A stretch of 64,000 bases of DNA, taken from the NCBI RefSeq assembly GCF_015841355.1, contig NZ_CP064908.1, forward strand, positions 1,798,001-1,862,000, in the 5' to 3' direction. A program made the translations under genes and the position numbers. Below the pieces are notes generated by a model. That model was not told the DNA's origin. It did no database searches and saw only the letters and a list, made by a program, of their open reading frames with translations. This DNA comes from Synechococcus sp. CBW1107 (lineage in GTDB: Bacteria > Cyanobacteriota > Cyanobacteriia > PCC-6307 > Cyanobiaceae). Below are positions 53,829 through 63,266 of the stretch, piece by piece (the stretch's first letter is position 1; the number at the start of each line of letters is the position of its first letter).

Positions 53829-54290
53829 ATGGACCAGGGCCACGCCACCACCGAAGGCTCGACGGATCGTGGAGCCTGTGCCCGCAGCGGCGGCAGGCCC
53901 AGGGCTCCGCTCCCGGCCAGTTTCGCCGAACTCAAGCAGCAGCAGCTGGTGTTCACCCTGGTACGCCAGTTGGCCGAAGCCATGTTCGTGCGTGCCGATC
54001 GGGAGCTCAGCCGTCGGCTCTGGCAGGAAGTGGCGGTGCTGGAGATCGATCCTGACCGCATCACCGCCCTGCTCTACGGCGGTCAGTCCTGCGACGACCG
54101 CGAGGGCCTGATGGCCCTGGATGCGAGCTGGACCGAGCAGGTTCATCCTGCCGCCGAGCCACGCCGTGGCTTCCGCTGGGGCTGGGGTGGCGGTGCACCC
54201 CGCCGCGGTGTGATCAGCTCACGTCCGTCCGCGGGCGGGCGCCGTAGTGCTCCACCAGCAACGCCTCCAGCACGTCGGGGAGCTGGCTGA
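53829..54290 (+). CDS. Hypothetical protein
   Basis: 153 residues from an ATG at 53829, preceded by an AAGGA. The core (LPASFAELKQQQLVFTLVRQ; LWQEVAVLEIDPDRITALLYGG) looks like a folded small helical protein; the ends are Gly/Arg/Pro-rich. The C-terminal 25 residues run antisense into the nirA 3' end (77 nt), so the true protein may be less conserved there. No family recognised. Confidence 0.55.
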   Translation: MDQGHATTEGSTDRGACARSGGRPRAPLPASFAELKQQQLVFTLVRQLAEAMFVRADRELSRRLWQEVAVLEIDPDRITALLYGGQSCDDREGLMALDASWTEQVHPAAEPRRGFRWGWGGGAPRRGVISSRPSAGGRRSAPPATPPARRGAG

Positions 54291-55794
54291 GGGGCACCCC
54301 CTTGTCGTGCAGCGCCGCCAGTTTCGGGTTGGCGTCCATGGCACCACCCAGGAAGATCTTGGCGGCTTCCACCATCTGTCCGTCCACCCGGGTCTTGGCG
54401 CCCATCAGGCCGATCTGGCCCATGTAGGGCTGGCCGCAGGCGTTGGGGCAGCCGGTCCAGTGGGTGCGCACGCCATGGGGCAGCTCCAGGCGCCGCTCCA
54501 GTTCATCGACCACCGCCTGCGCCGTGCTCTTGGTCGGAATGAGAGCAAAGCTGCAATAGCGGTTGCCGGTGCAGCTCACCGCTTCGGCCTGCAGGGGTCC
54601 AGGGGTCACCTGGAAGTGCTCCAGCAGCGGTTCCACCAGCAGGGCATCGAGCCTGCCCTCGGGCACATTGGCGATCAGCGCGTTCTGGCTTTCGCTCAGC
54701 CGCAGTTCGCCGCTGCCGTACTCCCTGGCCAGACGGGCGAGTTCCACCATGCTGGCCGCCTCCAGCCGGCCCATCGGCACGTGCAGGCCGACCCAGTGCA
54801 GACCCTTCTGCTTCTGAGCGTGGACGCCGCAGATGTCGCGCGGGGCCTGGGACACCAGGTGGGAGCCGTCGTGGGCGGGGGTGGCGGCGGCTTCCTCCAC
54901 TCCCACGAATTCGGCGAAGGTGTCCAGCACCTGGGAGCGGTAGTCCTCGAGGCCCAGGGCGTCGATGAGATACATCAACCGGGTCTTGTTGCGGTTCTCG
55001 CGGTTGCCTTCCCGCTCGTAGTGGCGCAGCACCGCCAGGCTGAAGGCAGGCAACTGATCGCCCCGCAGCCAGAGACCCAGGGGAATGGCCAGTTCGTTGC
55101 GCTGGGCGGAGAAGAAACCGCCCACCATGACCGTGAAGCCCAGCTCACCGTTGTGATGGGCCGGCAGGAAGGCCAGATCGTTGTGCAGCAGAAAGCTGTC
55201 GGGAGCTCCACCCACGGCCACATTGAATTTGCGGGGCAGGTTGCGCGGGCCTTCGGGCCCCAGCAGCGCCTCCTGGATCGCATCCACCAGGGGCCGGGTG
55301 TCGAGGAATTCCTCGGGGTCGAGGCCGGCGAGCGGATTCCCCGTGACGTTGCGGGGGTTGTCGTGCCCCGACTGACGGCTGGTGAGCCCGACGGAGGCGA
55401 GCGCCCGCATCAGGGGGGCCATGTCTTCCAGCAGCAGGCCCCGCAACTGGATGTTCTGGCGGGTGGTGATGTCGGCACTGCCGTGTTCACCGCAGCGATC
55501 GACCACATCGGCAAGTACCTCCAGCTGCTCCGAGCTGATCACACCGTTGGGCAGCCGCAACCGCACCATGAAGCGCCCGGGGGTGACGGGCCGGAAGAAG
55601 ATGCCCAGCCATTTGAGGTGGATGGTGAGGGTGGCCTCATCGAGGGAGTCCCAGCCCTGGGCACCGAGATCCTCCAGTCTGGGCTCCAGATCCAGACCGC
55701 AGGCCTCGGCTTTCGCCTTCTCCACCTTGTTGAGTTTCTGGCTGGAGCCAGCCGGGGCTGCAGGCAGATCTGAGGAGGGAGAAGACGTGGTCAC
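54214..55794 (-). CDS. nirA: Ferredoxin-nitrite reductase
   Basis: 526 residues from a GTG at 55794 (a TTG at 55806 is the other option). It reduces nitrite to ammonium with six electrons from ferredoxin, using siroheme and a 4Fe-4S cluster. Cluster ligands are in SCTGNRYCSFA and GCPNACGQP; two sulfite/nitrite reductase repeats are present, and ADITTRQNIQLRGL and FNVAVGG are siroheme-binding blocks. A putative NtcA site lies upstream. siroheme genes are downstream. Confidence 0.95.
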   Translation of the reverse strand: MTTSSPSSDLPAAPAGSSQKLNKVEKAKAEACGLDLEPRLEDLGAQGWDSLDEATLTIHLKWLGIFFRPVTPGRFMVRLRLPNGVISSEQLEVLADVVDRCGEHGSADITTRQNIQLRGLLLEDMAPLMRALASVGLTSRQSGHDNPRNVTGNPLAGLDPEEFLDTRPLVDAIQEALLGPEGPRNLPRKFNVAVGGAPDSFLLHNDLAFLPAHHNGELGFTVMVGGFFSAQRNELAIPLGLWLRGDQLPAFSLAVLRHYEREGNRENRNKTRLMYLIDALGLEDYRSQVLDTFAEFVGVEEAAATPAHDGSHLVSQAPRDICGVHAQKQKGLHWVGLHVPMGRLEAASMVELARLAREYGSGELRLSESQNALIANVPEGRLDALLVEPLLEHFQVTPGPLQAEAVSCTGNRYCSFALIPTKSTAQAVVDELERRLELPHGVRTHWTGCPNACGQPYMGQIGLMGAKTRVDGQMVEAAKIFLGGAMDANPKLAALHDKGVPLSQLPDVLEALLVEHYGARPRTDVS

Positions 55795-55824
55795 GATTGC
55801 ATCCAAACCATCTGAGTCTGACCC

Positions 55825-55869
55825 TTTAGCCTCTCAGCAAGCGCCTCCATCCCCTGTTGCAAGCATTAC
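55825..55869 (-). promoter_or_regulatory. Putative NtcA-activated promoter of nirA
   Basis: On the minus strand GTAATGCTTGCAAC (55869-55856) fits GTA-N8-TAC at five of six bases. About 25 nt downstream is GCTAAA (55830-55825) as a candidate -10, close to the spacing of NtcA class II promoters. The nirA start is 30-60 nt further on. Confidence 0.5.
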
Positions 55870-55874
55870 CAAAC

Positions 55875-56948
55875 ATGGTTCCCGGGGGGATCGCGGGGGA
55901 GGTGTCCAGGCGTCCGTTGATGGCACCGGAAGCGATCCGCTTCCGGGAGCTTCTCGCCAAGGTGGGCAGCGGAGAGCACACCAGCACCGGCCTGAACCGC
56001 GGCGAAGCCCGCGAGGCCATGGACCTGATGCTGCAGGGGCTGGTGGGTGATGCCCAGCTGGGGGCTTTCCTCATCGCCCACCGCATCCGCCGGCCCGCCG
56101 CGATCGAGCTCACCGGGATGCTCGACAGTTACCGCAGCCACGGCCCGGTCCTGCGGACCCCCGGACGACGACCCCTCTGTTTCGGTGTTCCCTACGACGG
56201 CCGCAGCCGCACGGCGCCGCTCCTGCCGTTGCTGGCGCTGGTGCTGGCCTCCGCGGACCAGCCGGTGGTGCTGCACGGTGGCGATCCGATGCCGGTCAAG
56301 TACGGCGTGACCCTGGCGGAGCTGTTCTCCGTCCTCGGGCTCAACTGGCGGGGCCTCAGCCTGGCCGAGGTGCAGCAGCGACTGGATCGCCATGGTCTGG
56401 CCCTCACCCACCAGGCCGATCACTTCCCGGAGGCCCAGAGGCTTCTTCCCGTGCGGGACGCCATCGGTAAACGGCCGCCGGTCGCGAGCCTCGAGCTGCT
56501 CTGGACGCCCCATCAGGGGGACCACCTGCTGGTGAGCGGCTTCGTGCATCCCCCCACCGAGAGCCGGGCCTGGGAGGCCCTGGGCCACGCCGGTGAGGCG
56601 GATGTCTTCACCGTCAAGGGCCTGGAGGGTTCCACTGATCTGCCCACCACCCGGGCCGGCATCACCGCCCGGCTTCGCCATGGGGGGATGACCCGGATCC
56701 TTCTCCACCCCCGCGACCACGGCATCACGGCCCAGGAAGTGGCCTGGCAGAGCCTGGACGTGTGGCGTGACCAGGCCCTGGCCGCCCTGGTGGGGGTGGG
56801 CCCCCTGGCGGACGCGCTGCTCTGGAATCTGGGCGTCTACTGGTGGCAGGCCGGCCACAGCGACAGTCTGGAAGCCGGCCTGGTGCAGGCGCGGGCGCTC
56901 CTGGCGGCCCGCAGTGGCGAGCGACTGCGGCGGGAGCTTGCCGCATGA
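55875..56948 (+). CDS. TrpD2-like (anthranilate phosphoribosyltransferase family) protein
   Basis: 357 residues from an ATG at 55875 (another at 55920); a TTG at 55857 would lie inside the NtcA-like site and is unlikely. The glycosyltransferase family 3 fold is seen in LNRGEAREAMDLMLQGLVGDAQLGAFLIAHRIR and LVLHGGDP-like VVLHGGDPMPVKYG. TrpD2 paralogues are not tryptophan enzymes and bind nucleic acid in one studied case. It overlaps narM by 4 nt. Confidence 0.82.
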   Translation: MVPGGIAGEVSRRPLMAPEAIRFRELLAKVGSGEHTSTGLNRGEAREAMDLMLQGLVGDAQLGAFLIAHRIRRPAAIELTGMLDSYRSHGPVLRTPGRRPLCFGVPYDGRSRTAPLLPLLALVLASADQPVVLHGGDPMPVKYGVTLAELFSVLGLNWRGLSLAEVQQRLDRHGLALTHQADHFPEAQRLLPVRDAIGKRPPVASLELLWTPHQGDHLLVSGFVHPPTESRAWEALGHAGEADVFTVKGLEGSTDLPTTRAGITARLRHGGMTRILLHPRDHGITAQEVAWQSLDVWRDQALAALVGVGPLADALLWNLGVYWWQAGHSDSLEAGLVQARALLAARSGERLRRELAA

Positions 56949-57400
56949 GCCTGCACAACCGCTGCTTCGCCTTCGAGGCCGACTTCGTGGATGATCTCCG
57001 CTGCCTGCCGATGGCGGTGCGCCGCAAGCTCGATCTGGCCGGTGTGAAACTGCCGCTGAGCCACTGGCATGCCCTCACGGCGGACGAGCGGGCGGAGCTG
57101 CTGGCCTGGCCGGATCACCCTGGGGCCATCGATGAGCTGCGGCTCTGGCTGCAGCGGCGGACCGCCGGCCTTGCCGACGGTCCAGCCCGCGGGATCGATC
57201 CCGCTGCCGGACTCGACTGGCAGCAGCGTGAAACCGTGCCGGAGCGGTTGCGAACGGCCTGCGCGCAGCTCGGCGCCCTGGTGGAACCCCGCCAATGGCA
57301 GTCCCTCGATGAGCTGCAGCGCTTTGCGCTGGTCAAACTCAGCCATCCCGGCCACGAACATCGCAATCTCCCCCGTGCTCTGAAGGAGTTCGGCCTTTAA
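56945..57400 (+). CDS. narM: Nitrate reductase-associated protein NarM
   Basis: 151 residues from an ATG at 56945 that overlaps the preceding stop (ATGA). The sequence FAFEADFVDDLRCLPMAVRRKLDLAGVKLPLSHW and the end SHPGHEHRNLPRALKEFGL match the small family needed for cyanobacterial nitrate reductase activity. It fits the surrounding nirA, nrt and narB genes. Confidence 0.88.
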   Translation: MSLHNRCFAFEADFVDDLRCLPMAVRRKLDLAGVKLPLSHWHALTADERAELLAWPDHPGAIDELRLWLQRRTAGLADGPARGIDPAAGLDWQQRETVPERLRTACAQLGALVEPRQWQSLDELQRFALVKLSHPGHEHRNLPRALKEFGL

Positions 57401-57579
57401 GGCCCGAGAATCCTCACCACCCTGCAGTTGGTAGCAATGAACACGCTGGAGGGGTAGCCATTCGTGATCTTGTAAGTGTCGTTGGTCAGCTTGTGCGCCA
57501 GCCACATCCCCGGTTCGGTGCGCTTGATTGCGGAGCCCGTCCGGATTGCGATTTTTTCGCAGCCCGACACATTCACCAA
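57397..57579 (-). CDS. Small hypothetical protein in the nrtA leader
   Basis: 60 residues from a TTG (57579) or GTG (57576). The sequence MWLAHKLTNDTYKITNGYPS then VFIATNCRVVRILGP is protein-like, and most codons end in G or C, as in real genes here. It converges on narM (4-nt overlap) and fills most of the space where the nrtA promoter must lie. It may be a small gene or the end of a lost one. Confidence 0.45.
   Translation of the reverse strand: MVNVSGCEKIAIRTGSAIKRTEPGMWLAHKLTNDTYKITNGYPSSVFIATNCRVVRILGP
57431..57444 (+). promoter_or_regulatory. Weak NtcA-like site upstream of nrtA
   Basis: GTAGCAATGAACAC matches GTA-N8-TAC at five of six bases. It is 150 nt from the nrtA start and lies in the antisense small gene, so it may be chance. 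No clear -10 element at the expected distance. Confidence 0.25.
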
Positions 57580-57593
57580 CCGTTCCAGGCTCC

Positions 57594-58904
57594 ATGTCCA
57601 ATCTTTCGCGCCGCAGATTTCTGATCACCGCTGCCGGCACAGCCGCCGGCGCTGTCTGGTTGAGTGCCTGCGGTGGCAAGAAGGCCGCCACCACCACCGC
57701 CCCGGCTGGCGCCGGAGCCAGCGACACCGAAGTGAAGGGGGCCACTCTTGGCTTCATTGCCCTCACGGACGCCTCTCCGCTGATCATCGCCAAGGAAAAG
57801 GGCTTCTTCGCCAAGCACGGCATGCCCGACGTGAAGGTGGTGAAGCAGACCTCGTGGGCCGCCACACGCGACAACCTCGAGCTGGGAGCAGATCGAGGTG
57901 GCATCGATGGGGCCCATATCCTCACGCCGATGCCCTACCTGCTTACGGCGGGGACCATCACCAAGACCAGCAAGCCGCTGCCGATGTATATCCTGGCGCG
58001 GCTCAATGTGAACGGCCAGGGTCTCTCCCTCTCCAATGAATTCCTGAAGGAAAAGGTCACCCTTCAAAGTCCCAAGATCAAGGAGATCGCCGACCGTAAG
58101 AAGGCTGAAGGCAAGCTGCTCAAGGCGGCCATGACCTTCCCCGGCGGTACCCACGACCTCTGGATGCGCTACTGGCTTTCCGCCAACGGTGTCAACCCGG
58201 TCTCGGAAGCGGATCTGGTGGTTGTGCCCCCGGCCCAGATGGTGGCCAACCTTCAGACCGGCACCATGGACACCTTCTGCGTGGGTGAACCCTGGAACCA
58301 GCGCACCGTCAACAAGAAGATCGGCTATACCGGGGCGATCACCGGTGAACTCTGGAAGGATCACCCCGAGAAGGCCTTCTCGATGCGCGCCGACTGGGTC
58401 GACAAGAACCCCAAGGCAACCAAGGCCATGCTGATGGCGGTCCAGGAAGCTCAGATGTGGTGCCAGGATCCTGCCAATCTCCAGGAACTCTGTGAGATCA
58501 CGTCGAAGGACAAGTACTTCAAATGCAATGTGGAGGACATCAAGCCGCGCCTGGCTGGCACGTTCGACTTCGGTGATGGACGCAGTGTCACTGATTCACC
58601 GCTGAGGATGCACTTCTGGAAGGAGACCGATTCCCATTCCTTCCCCTACAAGAGCCACGATCTCTGGTTCCTCACCGAAGACATTCGCTGGGGCTACCTC
58701 CCTCAGACCACGGATACCAAGGGCCTGATCGACAAGGTCAACCGCTCCGATCTCTGGAAGGAAGCCGCTATCGCCATCGGCCAGGAGAAAGCGATCCCTG
58801 CCTCCGATTCCCGGGGCAAGGAAACGTTCTTTGACGGTGTGGTCTTCGATCCCGAGAATCCCAAGGCCTACCTCGACTCGCTCAAATTCAAGGCCCTGAC
58901 CTGA
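57594..58904 (+). CDS. nrtA: Nitrate/nitrite ABC transporter substrate-binding lipoprotein
   Basis: 436 residues from an ATG at 57594. The N-terminus SRRRFLITAAGTAAGAVWLSACGG has twin arginines and a lipobox (Leu-Ser-Ala-Cys), so it is an exported lipoprotein. TLGFIALTDASPLIIAKEKGFFAKHG, HDLWMRYWLSANG and [11 protein letters not shown] are typical NrtA blocks that form the nitrate pocket. First gene of nrtABCD; nrtB follows after 33 nt. Confidence 0.95.
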   Translation: MSNLSRRRFLITAAGTAAGAVWLSACGGKKAATTTAPAGAGASDTEVKGATLGFIALTDASPLIIAKEKGFFAKHGMPDVKVVKQTSWAATRDNLELGADRGGIDGAHILTPMPYLLTAGTITKTSKPLPMYILARLNVNGQGLSLSNEFLKEKVTLQSPKIKEIADRKKAEGKLLKAAMTFPGGTHDLWMRYWLSANGVNPVSEADLVVVPPAQMVANLQTGTMDTFCVGEPWNQRTVNKKIGYTGAITGELWKDHPEKAFSMRADWVDKNPKATKAMLMAVQEAQMWCQDPANLQELCEITSKDKYFKCNVEDIKPRLAGTFDFGDGRSVTDSPLRMHFWKETDSHSFPYKSHDLWFLTEDIRWGYLPQTTDTKGLIDKVNRSDLWKEAAIAIGQEKAIPASDSRGKETFFDGVVFDPENPKAYLDSLKFKALT

Positions 58905-58937
58905 TCGGGATCCGGCCCGACTCACCAACGCCGATAC

Positions 58938-59768
58938 ATGACTCTCACTGCTCCCCTCGACCGGCGGCGCCCCCGCCCATTCAGTCTCGCCATTCTCAAA
59001 GGAGTGGTTCCCTATGTGATCTGCATCGGGGCCTTTCTGATCAGCTGGCAGTTGCTCTCAGGCATCCTTGGAGCAGCCCGTCTGCCAGGACCCATTCAGG
59101 TGGTGGTCGATACCTGGGATCCCTACATCAGCGATCCCTTCTATGACAACGGGGGGACCAGCAAGGGTCTGGGCTGGCAGATTCTGATCTCGCTGCAGCG
59201 GGTGGCGATCGGCTACGGGCTCTCGGGCATCGTCGGCATCGCCATCGGTGGCCTTCTTGGCCTCAACCGCTTCATCGGTAAAGGATTTGACCCGGTGATT
59301 CAGGTGCTGCGCACGGTGCCGCCTCTGGCCTGGTTCCCCATTGCCCTGATGGTGTTCCAGGACGCCAATACATCGGCCGTCTTTGTGATCTTCATCACCT
59401 CAATCTGGCCTGTGATCATCAACACGGCCGTGGGCATCCGTCAGATTCCCCAGGATTACACCAATGTGGCCAGGGTGCTGCGCCTGCGCAAGCGCTCTTA
59501 CATCCGGGAGATCGTGATTCCAGCCACAGTTCCTTATGTGTTTACCGGTCTGCGCATCGCTGTGGGTCTGGCCTGGCTGGCAATCGTGGCGGCGGAAATG
59601 CTCAAAGCCGACGGTGGAATAGGCTATTTCATCTGGGATGCGTACAACGCTGGTGGAGACACCAGTGCCAGCCAGATTATTCTCGCGATTGTCTATGTCG
59701 GAATTGTGGGGCTGGCACTTGACCGCCTTGTGGCCTTCGCGGGCTCGAAGGTGAGTGGAGGACACTGA
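58938..59768 (+). CDS. nrtB: Nitrate ABC transporter permease
   Basis: 276 residues with about six membrane helices. It begins with a polar arm, then VVPYVICIGAFLISWQLL, and carries the permease EAA-type loop near IREIVIPATVPYVFTGLRIAVGLAWLAIV. The family is the NrtB/SsuC/TauC type. It is 2 nt from nrtC. Confidence 0.95.
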   Translation: MTLTAPLDRRRPRPFSLAILKGVVPYVICIGAFLISWQLLSGILGAARLPGPIQVVVDTWDPYISDPFYDNGGTSKGLGWQILISLQRVAIGYGLSGIVGIAIGGLLGLNRFIGKGFDPVIQVLRTVPPLAWFPIALMVFQDANTSAVFVIFITSIWPVIINTAVGIRQIPQDYTNVARVLRLRKRSYIREIVIPATVPYVFTGLRIAVGLAWLAIVAAEMLKADGGIGYFIWDAYNAGGDTSASQIILAIVYVGIVGLALDRLVAFAGSKVSGGH

Positions 59769-59770
59769 CC

Positions 59771-61798
59771 ATGCCTGCTCTGTTCACCGTTGACAACGTC
59801 ACTCAGACCTTCCCCCTCAAGGATGGTGGCACCTACGTCGCTCTGAAGGATATTTTTCTGAACGTGGCGGAAGGGGAATTCCTCTCCCTGGTGGGTCACT
59901 CCGGTTGCGGCAAATCAACTCTGCTCAATCTGCTGGCCGGCCTCACGCAAGCCAGTGAGGGCGGAATCCTCATGAACGGTCGGGAAGTCACTGAGCCAGG
60001 GCCAGACCGGATGGTGGTGTTTCAGAACTATTCCCTTCTCCCCTGGAAGTCTGTCCGCCAGAATATTGCTCTCGCTGTCGACAATGTGATGCGTAGTTCC
60101 TCCAAGGAGGAGCGCGAAGCCATCATTGATTACAATATCAAGCTGGTGGGGCTGACGGCTGCTGCCGATAAATTTCCCCATGAAATCTCGGGAGGAATGA
60201 AGCAGCGGGTGGCGATCGCCCGGGCTCTGGCTCTGCGCCCCAAGCTGTTGCTGCTGGATGAACCCTTCGGTGCGCTTGATGCCCTCACCCGCGGCAATCT
60301 CCAGGAGCAGTTGATGCGCATCTGCGAGGAGGCCCAGGTCACCACCGTGATGGTCACCCACGATGTGGATGAAGCCCTGCTGCTCTCCGATCGGGTGGTG
60401 CTGATGACCAATGGGCCGGAGGCCTACATCGGTCAGATTCTCGAAGTTCCCCTGGCCCGACCCCGCACCCATCTCTCGGTGGTGAAGGACCCTGGCTACT
60501 ACAGCCTGCGCGGCGAGGTGGTCCAGTTTCTCACCCAGCAGAAAGAGGCCCGTAAGCAGCGGCTGAATCCTTCCGCCGCCGTTGCTGCCAACGGCCTCGA
60601 GAAGGTGAACCTCACCCTCGGCTTCATCCCCCTCACCGACTGCGCGCCTCTGGTGGTGGCCAGTGAGAAGGGATTCTTCGCCAGATTCGGCCTGGAGCAG
60701 GTCAGCCTCAGACGTGAGACCAACTGGAAAACACTGGAAGCCGACCTTCGCCAGGGGGTGATCGATGGAGGTCAGGTTGTGGCCGGGATGCCCCTGGCCA
60801 TCACCCTCGGCGCTCAGGGCAAGCCGCCCCTGGCCATGGTCACGGCGCTCACCCTCACCCGCAACGGCAACGCCGTCACCCTGCACCGACGGTTCCACGA
60901 CGCCGGCGTGCGCACCATCGCCGATTTCAAGGCCTGGATCAGCGCTCACCCCGAGCACAAGCCGGTGCTGGCGATGGTGCACCCAGCCTCGATGCACAAC
61001 CTGATCCTGCGGGCCTGGCTGGCGTCGGCCGGCATCGATCCCGACCGTGACGTCAGTCTGATCGTGATCCCGCCGCCTCAGATGGTGGCCACCCTCAAGG
61101 CGGGCACCATCGATGGGTTCTGTGTCGGGGAGCCCTGGAACACCCGGGCTGTCCAGCAGCAGCTGGGAACGGTGATCGCCACCGACAACGACCTCTGGCC
61201 CGGACACTGCGAAAAGGTGCTTGGGGTTCGCGAGGACTGGGCCGCCGCCCATCCCCGCACCCACCTGGCCCTGATCAAGGCCCTGCTGGAGGCCTGCCGC
61301 TACTGCCAGGACCCCGCCAATCGCTCCGAAGTGGCCGAACTGCTCGCCCGCAGGGACTATGTGGGCACCGAGCTGGACACGATCCGCCCTGGGTTGGTGG
61401 ACCCCTATGACCGCGGTACCGGTGCTCCGGAGCTGATCCAGGACTTCAACCAGTTCCACGGTGCCCAGGTCAATGCCCCCCAGACCCGCGATGGGCTCTG
61501 GATCCTCACCCAGCTGGCCCGCTGGGGGATCACCGCATTCCCCGAGAACTGGAGCGAGGTGCTCGAGCGCGTGCAGCGCCCCGATCTCTTCGCCCAGGCC
61601 AGCGCCGATCTGGCCCCTGAGCCGAGCGCCAACGGCCACCGGCTGCTGCCCGTGCCGCTGTTCGAGAACCAACCTCTGGATCCTGGTGATCCGATGGCTT
61701 ATCTCAAGCGACTGGAGACCTCGAGGGCCATCCGCTACGAAACGATTTCGCTGCCCGAGCGACCCTCCACCCTCGAGCCGGCTGCGCCGCTTCGCTGA
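59771..61798 (+). CDS. nrtC: Nitrate ABC transporter ATPase fused to NrtA-like domain
   Basis: 675 residues. Residues 1-265 are an ABC ATPase: Walker [10 protein letters not shown] (42-50), signature SGGMKQR (140-146) and Walker [13 protein letters not shown]. From about residue 275 on is a NrtA-like solute domain ([36 protein letters not shown]), the regulatory half known to mediate ammonium inhibition of uptake in this family. Full length and intact. Confidence 0.96.
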   Translation: MPALFTVDNVTQTFPLKDGGTYVALKDIFLNVAEGEFLSLVGHSGCGKSTLLNLLAGLTQASEGGILMNGREVTEPGPDRMVVFQNYSLLPWKSVRQNIALAVDNVMRSSSKEEREAIIDYNIKLVGLTAAADKFPHEISGGMKQRVAIARALALRPKLLLLDEPFGALDALTRGNLQEQLMRICEEAQVTTVMVTHDVDEALLLSDRVVLMTNGPEAYIGQILEVPLARPRTHLSVVKDPGYYSLRGEVVQFLTQQKEARKQRLNPSAAVAANGLEKVNLTLGFIPLTDCAPLVVASEKGFFARFGLEQVSLRRETNWKTLEADLRQGVIDGGQVVAGMPLAITLGAQGKPPLAMVTALTLTRNGNAVTLHRRFHDAGVRTIADFKAWISAHPEHKPVLAMVHPASMHNLILRAWLASAGIDPDRDVSLIVIPPPQMVATLKAGTIDGFCVGEPWNTRAVQQQLGTVIATDNDLWPGHCEKVLGVREDWAAAHPRTHLALIKALLEACRYCQDPANRSEVAELLARRDYVGTELDTIRPGLVDPYDRGTGAPELIQDFNQFHGAQVNAPQTRDGLWILTQLARWGITAFPENWSEVLERVQRPDLFAQASADLAPEPSANGHRLLPVPLFENQPLDPGDPMAYLKRLETSRAIRYETISLPERPSTLEPAAPLR

Positions 61799-61818
61799 GA
61801 CTCCTCTCCTTCCTACCG

Positions 61819-62655
61819 ATGCAGACCCTACCGTCCACGACCACCGCAGCCACCACCCAGGGATCGGAGCCGTTTCTGGTGATCGATGGGGTCTCGAAGG
61901 TGTACCCCACCCCCAACGGCCCCTACACCGTTCTCGATGATGTTCACCTCGAAGTTCGCGAAGGTGAGTTCATCTGTGTGATCGGTCACTCCGGTTGCGG
62001 CAAGTCCACTCTTCTCGACATGGTCTCCGGCTTCCGCAAGCCCACCACCGGCCAGGTGCGGCTGGAATCCAAGCCGATCGAGGAGCCCGGCCCCGATCGC
62101 ATGGTGGTGTTCCAGAACTACTGCCTGCTGCCCTGGCTGTCGGCCTACGACAACATCGCCCTGGCGGTCAACAACGTGTTCCCCGAGCTCAAGCGCAACG
62201 GCCAGTCCCGGGCCCTGGTGGACAAACACCTGGCCATGGTGGGCCTCACCGAGGCTGCTGCCAAGAAACCCGGCAGCCTCTCCGGCGGCATGAAGCAGCG
62301 GGTGTCGATCGCCAGGGCTCTGGCCCTGCAACCCAAGGTGCTGGTGCTCGATGAACCTTTCGGGGCTCTTGATCCGATCACCCGGGAAGAGCTCCAGGAG
62401 GAGCTGCTCAAGATCTGGTCGGAGCACAGGATCACGGTGCTGATGATCACCCACGACATCGATGAGGCTCTGTTTCTTGCCGACCGGGTGGTGATGATGA
62501 CCAACGGACCGGCGGCGAAGATCGGCGAAATCCTTGACCTCCCCTTCCCGCAGCCCCGCGATCGCGCCCGGCTGATGGAGCTTCCCGAATATTTCGACTA
62601 CCGCAACAGAGCCCTCGATTTTCTCTACCGCCGTTTCGCCCACGACGACACGTGA
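61819..62655 (+). CDS. nrtD: Nitrate ABC transporter ATPase
   Basis: 278 residues. Walker [10 protein letters not shown] (56-64), signature SGGMKQR and Walker [13 protein letters not shown] are intact; no extra C-terminal domain, as expected for NrtD. It starts 20 nt after nrtC and its TGA overlaps the GTG of the next gene (GTGA). Confidence 0.96.
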   Translation: MQTLPSTTTAATTQGSEPFLVIDGVSKVYPTPNGPYTVLDDVHLEVREGEFICVIGHSGCGKSTLLDMVSGFRKPTTGQVRLESKPIEEPGPDRMVVFQNYCLLPWLSAYDNIALAVNNVFPELKRNGQSRALVDKHLAMVGLTEAAAKKPGSLSGGMKQRVSIARALALQPKVLVLDEPFGALDPITREELQEELLKIWSEHRITVLMITHDIDEALFLADRVVMMTNGPAAKIGEILDLPFPQPRDRARLMELPEYFDYRNRALDFLYRRFAHDDT

Positions 62656-63254
62656 GGACCGCACTTCCCGTCCAGCAGTCCTTCTGTCAGCTGTCGATGG
62701 CCGTTGGCCAGACCCTCCTGCTGGATGGCGGTCATGCTGCCGCCACCTCCCCGATGCGCATCCTCTCCGGCATCCTGAGGGTGTTTCTGCTGGCCTCCGC
62801 GGGCCAGGAGATCACGATCGGTTTCCTGCAGCCGGGTGATGTCTGTGATGCCCTGGCCCTTCGCCGTGACTGGGTGGGCCTCGAAGCCCTCACCCAGGTG
62901 CAGGTCGAGCGGGTGGAGCGCACTGAAGCCGTGGGCGATCTCACCGATCTCAGCACCTGGACCCTGGAGCTGCTGATGATCCGTCACCACCCGGACACCG
63001 AAAGGCGACTGAGGGCGCTGCTGGCCCTGCTGGTGGAGCGGCTGGGACGGCGCAATGGCCTCTGGTACGAGCTGCCGATCCGGATCACCCATGAGCGGCT
63101 GGCCGAGTTGATCGGCAACACGCGCGTCACAGTCACCAAGATGTTCTCGCGCCTGCGCCAGTCGGGCTTGGTCGAAGACCCTCCCGGCGGCAGTGGCCCC
63201 CTGGTGCTGCGGCTCTCCCCCGAACTGGTGGAGGCGATGCTGCCGATCGGCTGA
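62652..63254 (+). CDS. Crp/Fnr-family regulator
   Basis: 200 residues from a GTG at 62652. A shortened cyclic-nucleotide-binding-like barrel (ILRVFLLASAGQEITIGFLQPGD) leads to a winged helix with HERLAELIGNTRVTVTKMFSRLRQSGLVE, close to the NtcA recognition helix pattern. It is in operon position with nrtABCD and may regulate nitrate genes (inference). It is not NtcA itself, judging by the divergent N-terminus. Confidence 0.88.
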   Translation: MRTALPVQQSFCQLSMAVGQTLLLDGGHAAATSPMRILSGILRVFLLASAGQEITIGFLQPGDVCDALALRRDWVGLEALTQVQVERVERTEAVGDLTDLSTWTLELLMIRHHPDTERRLRALLALLVERLGRRNGLWYELPIRITHERLAELIGNTRVTVTKMFSRLRQSGLVEDPPGGSGPLVLRLSPELVEAMLPIG

Positions 63255-63266
63255 GTGCTGGGGGGC

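Noticed and set aside
59915-61672. 585-codon frame antisense to nrtC
   Set aside because: nrtC is intact with all ABC motifs; the antisense frame is a bias artefact.
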